A stretch of 64,000 bases of DNA from Sclerotiophoma versabilis (taxonomy: Eukaryota; Ascomycota; Dothideomycetes; Pleosporales; Didymellaceae): contig JAAROD010000095.1 in assembly GCA_012274445.1 (NCBI GenBank), positions 1,302,001 to 1,366,000 on the forward strand. Reading direction: 5' to 3'. The notes beneath the pieces were generated by a model. It was given only the letters and a program-made list of their open reading frames with translations. It was not told where the DNA came from and searched no databases. The translations under genes and the position numbers were made by a program. How positions within the stretch are numbered: the first letter of the stretch is position 1; every line of letters starts with the position of its first letter. Of the stretch, positions 7,379-20,099 are shown one piece after another.

Positions 7379-8529
7379 TATAAGAAGCTAGCTACTAAGA
7401 GCTATATATAAGTAGAAACTAAATAGATTTAATATTTATCTACTAGTTTAAAGTCTTATATATAAATACTAGAAGGTAGAAGGTATATAGAACCTATTTA
7501 TAGAATCTATAATTCTCTAGTAGCCTTTATAGTAGTAAGGTAAGCTCTAGTCTAAAGAGTTTAAAGAGCCTATTATAGAAACTAGAATTACTAGAGTTCT
7601 ACTAAGAATCTATAAAACTAGAGTATAATTAGCTAGAGTACCTAAGGCCTTCTATATACTAAGGTACTAATCTAGAGCCTAGCCTATTATAGTACTTCTC
7701 TACTATTTCTATATTTATAAATAAGCTTTAAAAGTAAAATAATATACTAACTAGCTTAACCTTATTATTAAAGTTATACTTTTAAGTAAAGCTTATAAGT
7801 ACTATTTATATTAGTTCTTAGAGATAAGCGCTAGTATAGAAAGGTCTATAAGAGTTAAGGTTATTACCTAGTAAAATACTATAATAATAGAAGGTAATAA
7901 TAAGTAGTATAGAGTACACTATCTAGCTTAAGAGTTAGAGTTAAGATTCTAAAGATAAACTTAATTAACTAAGTTAAATATAAACTATAAGAGTTATATT
8001 CCTACTTACTATATACTTACTAGGAGATAATACTTATTAATAAGTAACTAGAGTTAGTCTAATAAGATATATAGTATTACTTATTAATAAGTAATAATAT
8101 ATAATACTTATTAATAAGTATATTAAATATATTATACTTATTAATAAGCATATTATATAACTATATAAAGAGAGATTCTTCTTAACTCTGTCTCTAGCTT
8201 ATAAGTAAGAGCTCTAGTTAGTTACTTAACTACTATACTACTTTATCTATATAGAATTATAATACTTATATTCTTTATATAACTACTTACTACTATTATA
8301 CTTCTTTACTTATTTACTTACTCTACTTCTTCTATACTTTACTCTTACTTTATATTACTAAAGTAGGCTCTAGTAAGTATAAAGCTAGCTCTAATACTAG
8401 TTCTATAAGTTATTATACTTATTTTTCTAATTATAGTACTTTTCTTTAGTAAAGTAAATGCTTATAAAGCTATTTGTAGCTTTATAGTAGTAGCTTTCTT
8501 ACTTTAAAAAGTATTTATAATATATAATA
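7379..8529 (+). repeat. Left LTR of element B, interrupted
   Basis: It is 647 bases long once the A-family solo LTR (7766-8264) and one copy of its CTTAT duplication are removed. The right LTR (15855-16501) shows the uninterrupted site AACCTTATATTC near 16240, which confirms the insertion point. Confidence 0.85.
7766..8264 (-). repeat. Solo LTR of family A inside the left LTR of element B
   Basis: It is exactly 499 bases, inverted, with RIPed ends TATTAAAG...ATTATAATA. It is flanked by a perfect 5-base duplication CTTAT (7761-7765 and 8265-8269). The four inverted-repeat boxes are present as TACTTATTAATAAGTA-like sequences between about 8010 and 8160. It is a product of LTR-LTR recombination after insertion, followed by RIP. 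Confidence 0.92.
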
Positions 8530-8533
8530 CTTA

Positions 8534-10089
8534 CTAAGAGTTAAAGTAGCCTTCTAATAAGTATATATTTATTCTAAACTATAGAAGTAGAAAGATAGAA
8601 AAAAAAGAAGAAATTATCTCTTTTTATATAAAATATAGTAAGATACTAAGCTTTACTCTATAACTATATATATAGGTATAGTATATAGTCTAATATACTT
8701 AAAGCTTAGCTTATTATAATACTTTTCTTTTATACTTTAATATATTTACTTATATATAAAACTTAGAGTAGTAATATAATAGTAAAATAGTTACCTATAA
8801 GCTACTATTCTTAAAATAAGATATAGTATCTAAATTAAGTAATTTAGGTTTTACTATAAAGCTATAATCTTATTATATATATACTTCTTTACTTATACTT
8901 ATATAGTACTAGCTAATTACTATCTATTTATATATAGCTCTAATACTAGTAGTAGTTCTAATTAGTTATATTACTTTATCTTATAACTTAACTTATAATT
9001 ACTCTTTTATATAATAACTATTAGTTTATTAACTTTACCTTAAAACCTTTATAGCCTTAGTAGAGGTATAATTTACTCTATAAGTAAGTAAGCTAATAGA
9101 TAAGTAAGCTACTTTTACTAAGCCTTTACTAAAGTACTCTTTCTATACTAATATCTTAATAATAACCTATTATTAACACGTCTTAGAAAGCTTAGGTATA
9201 GCTTATACTTTAAGTTTTTAAATAAGATATAAATCTCTTCTAGTAATATACTATAGCTATTTATAAAGTACCTTAAAGTATACTAAGCTATTAATATACT
9301 AGATAACCTTTATAAGGTAATTCTATACCTAAATTATAAGGTTTAGATAATTATAAGAAGAGAGTAATTATTACGTATATACTTAAGCTAGACGTATAAG
9401 AGTTTAGCCTCTAGCTAGTAGATATAGCTACTATAGCTAATTATCTATATACTAAGTATAATCTAGGCTCTATTAGTATAAACTAGCCTAGTATCTTTAT
9501 TAAGTATTAACTAGAGCTTAAAGTAAAGTTAAATTAGAAGTATAACTATAAGTAAGCTTTCTATAAGAATTTAGAGATTATATAGAGCTAGTTTAGCCTA
9601 GTAGCTAATATTAAAGCTAAGTATAGTATCTTAGATAATAATACCTATAACTTTAATAAGATAGGCTTTATAATAGGCTAAATCTTTTTAGAAGTAGTTA
9701 TTATAGCTTTAGAAAGATAAAAAAGGCTAAAAATAGTCTAGTAAGGTAACTAGATATAGATAATAGTTATATAAAGTATTAATATAAAAGAATAGGCTAT
9801 TCTACTATTTATTATTATTAAAGTATACTACTACCTCTCTAGCTAGTATAAAGAAGAAGACCTACTCTAGAATTAGGTTATTAAAGTCTTTAGTAATAGC
9901 TAAATATAATAGGCTAAGCTCTAAGTATATAAGAATATATAATAAACCTATATATATAATTATAGAGTATAGCTTAGTATCTTACTATATTTTATATAAA
10001 ATAAGATAATTTCTTCTCTCTTCTCTATCTTTCTACTTTTATATTATAGAATAAATATATACTTATTAGAAGGCTACTTTAACTCTTAA
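8534..10089 (+). mobile_element. pogo/Fot-like (Tc1/mariner superfamily) transposon remnant with long terminal inverted repeats
   Basis: Inverted ends CTAAGAGTTAAAGTAGCC... and ...GGCTACTTTAACTCTTAA are flanked by TA (8532-8533 and 10090-10091), the target of this superfamily. The inverted similarity reaches inward about 200 bases (8534 to about 8745 against about 9890-10089), unusually long for a Fot-type element. It lies immediately inside the left LTR of element B. A broken transposase on the plus strand is listed separately. A related inverted piece is at 37945-38488. Confidence 0.75.
9150..9900 (+). pseudogene. pogo/Fot-type transposase, RIP-broken and truncated
   Basis: The plus-strand translation with many stops shows recognisable blocks. 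One is a helix-turn-helix/CENP-B-like part around 9380-9560 (reading ...NWPSIFIKYQPELKVKLN after ignoring stops). The other is the start of the DDE domain around 9560-9800 (YNFNKIGFIIGQI, then ALERQKRLKIVQQGN and VIQSINIKEQAILLFII). The second and third catalytic acidic residues expected further on are not present, because the right inverted repeat starts at about 9890. This is therefore a deletion derivative as well as a RIPed one. Confidence 0.65.
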
Positions 10090-10479
10090 TATAAGTAGAA
10101 GGATTAAAACTAACTAAACTCTCTAAGTATATAATAATAGAAGAAGAGAGCCTTTATAACTAATAGTTACCTAGTAGCTAGCTAATATATAAATAGTAGA
10201 TATAATTATAGTATTTATATAAGTAATAGTAAGACCTATTATATAACTTATTAGTAGATAATCTAATAGTAATAATATAATCTCTAAAAGCTAACCTAGA
10301 TAAACTAGTAAGTAAGTAAGAGAAATAACTATATAAGTAGCTATAATCCTAAATAAATAAACTTAAAGAGATACTAAGTAATAATACTTATCTAGAAACC
10401 TTAGAAAGAAGTAGATAAAACTTTTTCTTTGGTTCTACTTCTTTAAGTAACTACTAAGATTATACTATCTAATAGGCTA

Positions 10480-11400
10480 AAATACCTAGGCTTCCTAATA
10501 TAGAAGTATTTAATAAAGAATTATATAAATAATATCTTTAATAAAAAATAAAGGTATAGGCTAAGCTATATAGAAACTAGCTAGTATACTCTACTAAGAA
10601 GAACTAAGTTAACTATATAGTTATTTATATAACTAGTTAAGTATTTAATACTTTATCTCTAATAATAATAAGCCTTATAAATAGTACTACTCTACTAATA
10701 CTTAAGAAGGCCTAGGTATACCTTAATAGGTTCTTTAAAGACTCTACTACTTAGAAGAAAGCTCTTAATTACTTTTATATAATAAAATAAAATAAAAATA
10801 ACTTTAATCTATATATCTAGAAGTTTAACTTAAAGCTATAAGAAGTAGCCTTAGATAGAGTAAGCTATACTTAGAAGATTAACTATCTTAAGAATAGTTT
10901 AAATAGTAAGCTATAAAGAGCTTAAGCAAGATACTAAGTACTTAGACTTAAGATATATAAATAGTTTATACAGTGTACTAGAATAACCTAGAAGAATCTT
11001 AAGGCTGTAGACAGAATTATAGGTAACAGCTACTCTACCTAGATATATAACTTAACTTTCTAGAAACCTTAATAAAGAAATAGTAATAAAATAGACTAGT
11101 AGCTTATAGTAGGTGCTTACTAGCTCTGTATAAAGAAGAAAGAGTACTAGAAAATAAAAAAAGAACTTTAGAAAAGAAAAGTAATAGGTACCTATCTAAA
11201 GTATAGTAATAAAGGCTATATAGTATAGAATTATAAAAAGAGAGTACTTCTTAGCTTATCTTTCTATATAGATAAGTAGAAAGTAACTACTAGAACTTCT
11301 AGAGTTACGTCTACTTAACCTACTAAAGAGACGTCTTTCTCTAAAGATAAGAGAAAAGACTAGCTCTAGCTAAAAGTTATATACTAGAGCCTCTTTAATA
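10480..11400 (+). pseudogene. Element B gag, RIP-broken
   Basis: The plus-strand translation around 10480-11120 gives a degenerate capsid-like reading, including FNKELYK near 10510. At about 11190-11245 the reading YLKYSNKGYIV-stop-NYKK matches a zinc knuckle of the form C-x2-C-x4-H-x4-C, with cysteines and histidine turned to Tyr/Ser by G-to-A or C-to-T changes. It lies 5' of the RT signature, as expected. Between 10100 and 10480 I recognise nothing beyond possible leader sequence. Confidence 0.55.
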
Positions 11401-12039
11401 AGTTCTAAAGCCTATATAAACTATATATTCTTTACTCTATTAACTAGTTATAATAAAACCTATAATAATTTATATAATTATTAACTTAACTATATAAGCT
11501 ACTACTATAATTAATAATAGTTACTATACTTACTACCTAGTAAATAAATAGTTTATATAAAGAATAAACTTACTATATATACTAATTACTTCTACTAAGA
11601 TAGAAGAAGTAAATAACTAAATAAGTAAGATTTCTAAGATTATAGAATTTACTCTTAATATTAAAGGTGTATAATAGCTATAAGTAGTAGCTTATATTAG
11701 CCTATTAATATATAAGTATAATATAATTCTAAAGAAGACCTAGCTAGAGAATATTAGAGAAGTTATTAACTTCTAGAGAAGATTACTATAAATAAGGTAA
11801 TATAAAGTTACTATATAAAGTACTAAAGTACTTACCTCTCTAGACTACTACTTTATATTAGTAGTAGCCTTCTAGTACTACGTATAGAAGAGCTATAAGA
11901 AAGACTCTAGAGCTTAAGTCTTTACTACTAGTATATAAGATATCTAGAAGGCTTTAAAACCTAAGACCTAGATAATAAAAAAAGAAGTATGAACTATACT
12001 CTCTATATATTTATAATTATATATTTAGCTATTTATTCT

Positions 12040-15000
12040 AGAAGAAGAAAATAAGCTACTACTATATAGAGGCCTAAAAGTAGATTATATAATTAAGCTA
12101 AATAAAGTAGATAAAAAAACTCTAGAAGTACTATATAGCCTACTCTATATAATATCTAGAGATAAGCTTCTTATCTTATACTATATACTACTAGACCTAC
12201 TTAAAAAGAAGTTTATTAGAGTAAGTAACTTACTAGCAGCCTTACTAGTACTATTTATATAAAAACTAAAAGGTAGACTTTACTTTAATATAGACTATAG
12301 AGTACTTAATACTCTTATAAAGAAGAATTAATACTTTCTTCTACTAATTAAAGAAACTCTAAATCTAATTAGATAAGCTACCTAGTATATAAAGCTAGAT
12401 ATTACTACTACTTTCTATAAGATTAGAATATCTAAGAAATAGAAATAAATAACTACCTTCTATATAAGGTTTAGATTATATAAATAGCTTATAACACTAT
12501 TTAGATTAGTAAATACTCTAAGTACCTTTTAAAGATATATTAACTAGGCTTTAAGAAACTTTCTAGATAACTTTACCTCTATATACTTAGATAATATTCT
12601 TATCTTTACTAAGAGGTTCTTATAGAAATATTATAAATATATATAATAAGTAGTTAACTACCTATAGAAAGCTAGCCTATACTTAGAAATTAATAAATAT
12701 AAATTTAATATCTAATATATAAAGTACCTTAGCTTTATTCTAGAAGCTAAAAAGAGAATTTTTATAAACTCTTTAAAGGTATAAGTAATTAAGAAGTAGT
12801 AAGCTCTAACTACTATTAAGAGTATATAAAAGTTCTTAGAATTTACTAATTTCTATAGAAAGTTTATTAAGAATTTTACTACTCTATTTAAGCTACTTAT
12901 ATAGCTTATAAAGAAAGACTTACTATTCTAATAGAAGAAGAAGTAAGAGTAAGCCTTTCTAGCCTTAAAGAAAGCCTTCTTATTAGATAAGGTACTTACT
13001 ACTTTAGATCTAAAAAAAAAGGCTATAGTTAAATATAATTTCTCTAGCTTTACTATAAGTACTACTCTCTTATAAGAAGATATATTTAGTAACCTCTATA
13101 TAGTTATATATCTCTTATAAAAGTTTTTTCTTTATAAAGTAAACTACTCTATTTATAATAAGAAACTTCTAGTAGTAATCTTCTACTTATAGAAATAAGA
13201 TGCTAAACTCTAAAGTATATAAGAGTTTAAAGTTATTACTAACTATAAGAACTTTAAGTACTTTACTAAGAAATAAAATCTTACTAAAATATATATATAA
13301 TAAGCTTAATTTATATTCTAGTTTAGTAATATAAAGATTTATTATAGACTAGAAAAAAAGAATATATAAGAAGATACTCTGTTAAGAAGAGACTAAGACA
13401 TACTCTAAAGAGAAGATAATAAGTAGCTTACTAGTAGAGAGTTTATTATACTTATTCTATTTTAGTAATAGAATCTTACCTATACTACTTCTATATAAAC
13501 GCCTACTTTTACTATAGAGAATACTATCTTACTAAATACCTTACCTTAGCTACTATTTTTAGATAACTTAATAGCTTACTACTAGAACTAAGCTATAGAA
13601 GATAATAAGATATACTTAGCTATATAATAAGCTATTAAGAATAGTATAAAATCTCTAAATACTATTATAAAAAAGATAGTAGTATTCTTAGGTAACTATA
13701 TAGTAATAGATAATAATAAACTTTAGTAGAGAAATAGAACCTAGGTACTAAATAGTAAACCTATTTATATAGGTATTATATAGTAAGTATATCTTATAGT
13801 CTAAATAGAATACTCTAGAAGAGAAGAAACCTACTATATAATAGCAAGAATATAGTACTAGCTAGAGATAAGTAAAGATAACTATTACTTTATATAGAAC
13901 TGTAATATTTATTAGCAAAGTACCTCTTAGAGAGATAGAAAACATAGTTACCTATAACTATTACTAGTGCCTAGCTGTACGTAGTAAGACCTTATAGTTA
14001 ATTTTATTACTAGTTTTCTACTTTTCTTAAGTTATATAAACCTTATAGCTATAAAAGACTAACTAAGTAATAGTATAATCCTAATTTTCTTAGAGAAGAT
14101 TAAAGTAAATAATATTACTTAGGTATTTATATAAGAAGTTTACTAACTATATAAACTTCTATAGTCTATTACCTTAAATAAAAGTACTTAGTTTATTAGT
14201 AAACTTTAGAAAAGAGTATATAAACTTCTAGGTATATAATAGAACCTTTCTACTATATTCTACCTATAAATAAATAGACTTACTAAGAGAGCTAATAGTA
14301 ATATTAAAGTAGTAGTATATACGTATATAAACTAAGTATAAGAAAACTAGGCTATACTTACTCTAATACTAGAACTAATACTTAACACCTATATAAACTT
14401 AATAACTAGAGTTTTACTCTTCTTTCTTAAAAATAGGTTTAAGAATATACTATTCTCTCTAAACCTACTAGATAACCTAGCTAAAGGTAACCTAATAGAT
14501 TATATAATAAATTTAAAGAATTAAGCTAAAATAATTATATAGACCTTATACTAAGTAGTAAATTAAGTAATCTTAGTAGTAATATACTTCTAATTATAAT
14601 AGAAAGCCTAGGCTAACTATATAAGATAACTAGTACCTAAATACTAAGTTAAAGACTAGGTCTAGCTAAGCCTAAAGAATATCTAGACTAATAAACCTAG
14701 TAAGAAGCTAGACTAGAAGAATAGAAAGTTCTAAGTAGCCTATATATAAAACCTCTACTAGATTAAACTTAATATTCTATAGTAGACTAAGTTCTATTAT
14801 ATTAATTTAATATAGCCTACTATAACTAACCTACTACTCTTATAATATAATAATTAAGTACTAAAAGTAGTTATTATATAAAATAAAGACTAAGAAGAAT
14901 ATCTAGAATATACTATAGAAGGTATTATTAATAAATATATATAGAATAGTTAACTATAATATTAAGTTAAGTAGATAAGTTATAAAGCTCTTACTTAGAA

Positions 15001-15060
15001 GCTAAAAGTAAATATTATAAATACTAAAACCTATAGAAGTTAAATAGCTTATATAAAAGA
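12040..15060 (+). pseudogene. Element B pol: RT, RNase H, integrase, chromodomain, RIP-broken
   Basis: Signatures appear in order. RT spans about 12100-12900, with a YRVLN/NQYFLLLIKETL-like start near 12295, a PFGL-type block near 12490 and YLDNILIF (from YLDDILIF) near 12585. RNase H and connection lie at about 13020-13400 (TNYKNFKYFT). Integrase lies at about 13900-14480, reading FYLQINRLTKRAN where HPQTDG-TER is expected. A chromodomain-like end at about 14890-15010 (EGIINKYI, then YKALT) follows. Stops occur every few dozen codons. From about 15060 to 15854 no protein signature is visible. Confidence 0.75.
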
Positions 15061-15854
15061 TATATAGCTACCTATAAAAAGACTAGCTAGAAACTAGAAA
15101 AAGAATCTTATCTATACTATAAATAGTAACTATATAGAAAGACTATATATACTACTAAGAGCCTACTTAGTATTACTAAAGTATCTCTTCTCTATAGAGG
15201 CTATAATAGCCTATCTACTAGAATAACTAGAGGTACTAGAAGTACTATTAGTAAACTTAAAAGAAGTACCTATATAAAAGTTAGTAAAGTAGTAATAAGT
15301 ACTATTATTACTCTATATATAGTTAGTATAAGCTTTATTCTACTACTTAGTAATAAATATATAGCTAAGATAAGCTATAAATATCTTCTTATCTTAGATA
15401 GTAGTAGTATAGTTATTAGTATAACGAGTAAGGTTAATAGTACTATAGAAGTAAATAATAAAGGCTTTAAAGTAGAAGAGAAACTAGGTAAGTAGCTAAT
15501 AAGTATAGATAGTTATATAAATAATAATAAGAAAGTAATTATAAACTCTAGTACTAAAAATAGTATTATATAAAGACTAGTTAAAAAATTAAAAAAAGTA
15601 GTCAGTAATATAATAGATATTAATCTATATAGAATGTTAGTAAAGAAAAAGACTATAAAAGAAAAGAGTACTATATAAAAGTAAATATAAGAACCTAGTA
15701 GAGCTTAGTAGTAAGAGCCTTATTTATAATATACTATATAGTATAGTACTAGTTAAAGTTAGTATAACCTTAAGAAATATTAATATTAACTTAAATAATA
15801 CTTCTAGTAGTTATATAAGTATAAACTAGTAAGTAATATTAATAAAGTAGTTAA

Positions 15855-16501
15855 TATAAGAAGCTAGCTACTAAAAGCTATATATAAGTAGAAACTAAAT
15901 AAATTTAATACCTATCTACTAGTTTAGAGTCTTATATATAAATACTAGAAGGTAGAAGGTATATAGAACCTATTTATAGAATCTATAATTCTCTAGTAGC
16001 CTTTATAGTAGTAAGGTAGGCTCTAGTCTAAAGAGTTTAAAGAGCCTATTATAGAAACTAAAATTACTAGAGTTCTACTAAGAACCTATAGAGCTAGAGC
16101 ATAATTAGCTAGAGTGCCTAAGGCCTTCTATATACTAAGGTACTAGTCTAGAGCCTAGCCTATTATAGTACTTCTATACTATTTCTATATTTATAACTAA
16201 GCTTTTAGAGTAAAATAATAAACTAACTAGCTTAACCTTATATTCTTTATATAACTATCTACTACTATTATACTTCTTTACTTATCTACCTACTCTACTT
16301 CTTCTATACTTTACTCTTACTCTATCTTACTATAGTAGGCTCTAGTAAGTATAAAGCTAGCTCTAGTACTAGTTTTATATATTATTATACTTATCTTTCT
16401 TATTATAGTACTTTTTTCTAGTAAAGTAGAAGCTTATAAAGTAATTTATAGCTTTATAGTAGTAGCTTTCTTACTCTTAAAAGTATCTATAATATATAAT
16501 A
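15855..16501 (+). repeat. Right LTR of element B
   Basis: This 647-base uninterrupted copy matches 7379-8529 throughout, apart from the inserted solo LTR and scattered C/T and G/A differences. It provides the empty-site sequence for that insertion. Confidence 0.85.
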
Positions 16502-19500
16502 TCTTTACTTAAATACTTACTAACTGCTTATTTACTATAGCCTAGTAAGAAATTCTTACTCTATTTCTCTATTCTACTAAGCTGTATTATTACTAATTCT
16601 AATTATAAGCTTTTTAGTAATATTAATTTTAACACTCTTACTACTACTATTAATAGTTCTAGTAATATAATAGATAATAAGCCTAACCCTAAGAACTCTC
16701 TTACCTGTACCTAGTATACTCTTAACTACTAGCTTTATAATATTAATATAGATAAGTTAACTTATTTTAAGTATAAGTATAAGAAGTACTACTACTATAA
16801 AGTAAGTTCTATAATTTCTTTATTCTTTAAGTATATTCTCTTCTATTTAGTTATTTACTAATTATTAGGTTCTATAGGCTTCTTATAAGACTTTTAAGTC
16901 TACTACTACTATTTACTATTTCTATAAGATTTAGTCTAACTCTAAGTACTATACTTTCTTTCTTACTAGCTTAGTATCTACTAAGAATAAGTATACTTTC
17001 TATTACTACTAAAATTTAGTAATAATATAAGATCTTCTATCTTAGCCTAGTAATAAGCTTAGGTACTATACTAACTTCTTAGACTATAAGGCTAAAGTTA
17101 AAAAAGAGCTTAAGAATTTTAATAATATTCTTAGTATAACTTATAGAAGTATAAATCTATAGAAGTAGATATTAAAGAAGATATACTCTAACTATAAGGT
17201 TCTAGAGGAAATTCTTATTTAGAATAAGCTACTTATAAGTTTCTTTTTAGAAATTATTATTTTTATTTTAGTCTAGCTAATATTTATAGCTTAACTCTCT
17301 ATATAACGCGTTTATTATATAGTCTATAACTTAAGGTATACTTACCTAGGTTTAAAATACTTCTAAGAATAATACTAAAAATAATACTACTACTATCTAT
17401 TCTATAGTTAGAGCTTAGAAAGAGGAGATTATAAAGGCTGCTAGAACTACTTAGGTTAAGAATTCTTCTAATAATAATTAGAAGATATATTCTATAAACT
17501 AGTTAGTGTCTATCTTTAGTATTTCTAGTACTCTAGTATACCTTTATAATAGGTTTTCCTATTAGTATCTATATAGAAATAACTAATCTCTAGTAGTATA
17601 GTAAATAAAACTTTCTTTTCTTAGAATATTTCTTTTCTTCTAATTATATAGTTTCTTGTTTTTTATATAGTATTTTCTTTTTAGAAGTTCTACTTCTTTA
17701 TAGTAGCTATTTTATATAGTAGCTATATACTATTTTTTCTATTTAGAAGTATAGTATCTCTTACTAAGAAAGCCTACTAGAGAGTTCTAAGAAGAATTCT
17801 AAGAGTAGGTTTCTCTAAGTATTATAGCTTCTAGCTGTTTCTATAATCTATCTATCTAGAGTATATAACTTTTTATAGTTAAACCTTAGTTTCTAGGTTC
17901 TTTAAGTATAGCCTTACTATACTACTAGGTACTAATAGTTCCTACTATTTATTTTAAATAGGCGTTCTCTATAAATAGCTTTAACTTTCTATTCTTTAGT
18001 AAAAGAGCTATTATTACCTATAATTACTAGAGAGCCTAGTTATAGGTTATTATTTATTTATTCTTTTAGAGAGTTTTCTATATAGAGGTAGAGCCTATCT
18101 ATATAGAATACTATATAGATTCTTTTTTTAATATTAAGTTTTATATTATATAGAGAGATTATTTCTATTATAGTAAACTTTCTACTTCTTTAACCTAACT
18201 TCTAGCTAGCCTAATTATTATAAAAGTAGTTTTCTAGTTTAAGCTAGACTTTATTACCTATACAGAGTTAGAGTGCCTCTTTTTAGTATTTATTAGCTTA
18301 GAGTTTCTAGGCTTATTATACTTCTACTATCTTAAACTATATAAATTCTATAGTTTTAGTAAACTTCTATACTATTATAGCTGCTACGTTTACTAGAGCT
18401 CTAGTATTCTAGTAGAGGTTTTTAGTAGTTAGGTCTAGGTCTTTCTATATAGTATCTATATTATACCTATACTAAATAAAGAAGAGACTAATACCTATAG
18501 AACTTACTATATATCTCTTAATAGTAATTTATACTACTAGTACCTAGTATACTTAGTTATTTTAGGTTTAGTTTATATAGGCTTAGAGTTAGGCTTCTAT
18601 AACTAAGTTTATAGATTTAGTACTACTATCTATTTATAGATAGAAGGCTATAGATAGTTTCTAGGTAATCTTTAGTATTTAGTATATAGTTCTCTAGAAG
18701 TTACTTAGAAATTATAATTCTTAATTAGAAACTATAGTATCTAGTGCCTAATAGTATATAACTATATAAGAAATAAATATATAAAAGACTATTTCTATAG
18801 ATATATCTAGAAGAGAAATTAGAATTATATTCTTTAAGAGTTAGTTAGTAATAACTATTAGATTATTATTCTCTATACTTTCTAGTAGGTTAGTAATAAA
18901 GTCTATAGAGATTTTCTTTTATATATAACTTAGTAGTAGAAGTAGTTTTAATAGGCCTTATTTTAGTTTCTTCTAGAGTTTAGTTCTTTTATAGATATTA
19001 TAGTTAGAGACGTACTAGTAAAGTACTAAGGATATACCTAGCTAGAAGTATAATTAGAATAGAATAGTAAATATATTTTCTTACTCTAGGTACTCTATTA
19101 TAGGTAAGTAGTAGATATTATTTATAATTTATCTCTTTAGTACTTCTAAGTTAGGTACCTACTTTCTTCTTCTATAATATAGTCTATCTTTCTTATCTAG
19201 TAAGTATTCTACTAAAGAGACTTTTAAGTTAATCTATAGAGAAAACCTTTTAGTACCTACTTATATAGCTTCTATTACTATCTAGTAGGTTTTATTTATT
19301 TAGGTAGTCTAAGTTTATAGTATCTTAAACGCGTTTATATTATTTTAAAGGCTTCTATTATATATATATATAGAAGTCTATTTATTAGTAGTTACTTAGT
19401 TTTATTCTTTAGTAGGTACTATTATAGTTTTCTTATTCTATTTCTATAGTATTAGTACTAGCCTTTATTATCTTTTTAAATAAGTAGTAACTAAGTAGCT

Positions 19501-19605
19501 ATATATTATTAAATAGGCTAGTTAAAGAAAGTTAGTATTTTAGAGGCAGGTAGAAGATAATACTATAGCTTCTACTTTCTCTTCTTCTAAAAGAGATTAT
19601 ATAAC
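16502..19605 (-). pseudogene. Element D (Ty3/gypsy, minus strand), 3' half with integrase
   Basis: On the minus strand, about 19200 down to 18250 reads as a degenerate integrase. ISIDFIT lies near 18890 (first Asp block), a DTIVS block matching the second-Asp region near 18720, and LSIAFYLQIDSSTKS (from the HPQTDG-TE block) near 18640. The other half of the element (RT and gag) is at 33994-37371, also minus; the two are separated by A2, whose ATAAC target duplication (19601-19605, 33989-33993) joins them. From 16502 to about 17900 no domain is recognised on either strand, and no LTR of D was found. Confidence 0.7.
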
Positions 19606-19648
19606 TATTATAATCCTATATAGATAAAGCAGTACAGTAATTAAGTAG

Positions 19649-19940
19649 TATTGCATAAGTAAGCTGCTAGCTTACTACTAGGCTAAGTAAGGCGTTATTA
19701 TATTAGAGCTAGGTATTACTTAAAGTATAAGCCTGTGCGCCTAAGCTTATAGCCAACCCTTAAGAAGCTTAGTAGTTAAGCTAACTATAGTTAAGCAGAC
19801 CTACTACTACCTATAAGCTTAATTCTAGAGTTATATAACTAATAATATTTCCTTTATATATAAATAGTTATTACATCTAGATAGATAGGCACTAATTAAT
19901 TATTTAATTACCTAAGTATTATACTATAAGCTTGTTAACA
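19649..19940 (+). repeat. 5' LTR of Copia-1a
   Basis: It runs from TATTGCATAAG (presumably TGTTGCATAAG before RIP) to GCTTGTTAACA, 292 bases. The adjacent GTTATAAGCC (19941) is the likely primer-binding region and is shared with Copia-1b and Copia-2. Confidence 0.9.
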
Positions 19941-20099
19941 GTTATAAGCCTAGCTTCTAAAGAGTAGTAGATCTCCCTGCGCACTCAGCTAATTAAGCCT
20001 TTTAGATAGTACTTAACTACTCTAATTAAAACTCTCTTTTACCCTACTACTAAACTAAATAATAGGTAAGCTAGTTAACTACAGCTTATAAGCTTTATT

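Larger units (their letters stand above)
7379..16501 (+). mobile_element. Ty3/gypsy element B, RIP-decayed, with nested insertions
   Basis: It is bounded by direct LTRs at 7379-8529 (647 bases after removing a 504-base insertion) and 15855-16501 (647 bases). Both start TATAAGAAGCTAGCTACT and end AATATATAATA. Internal order on the plus strand is gag, RT, RNase H, integrase and chromodomain-like end, all broken by RIP. A pogo/Fot-like element sits directly behind the left LTR. I could not see a target duplication (TTTAG left against TCTTT right), so one end may be rearranged. A further 313-base piece of this LTR lies at 37372-37684. Confidence 0.8.
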
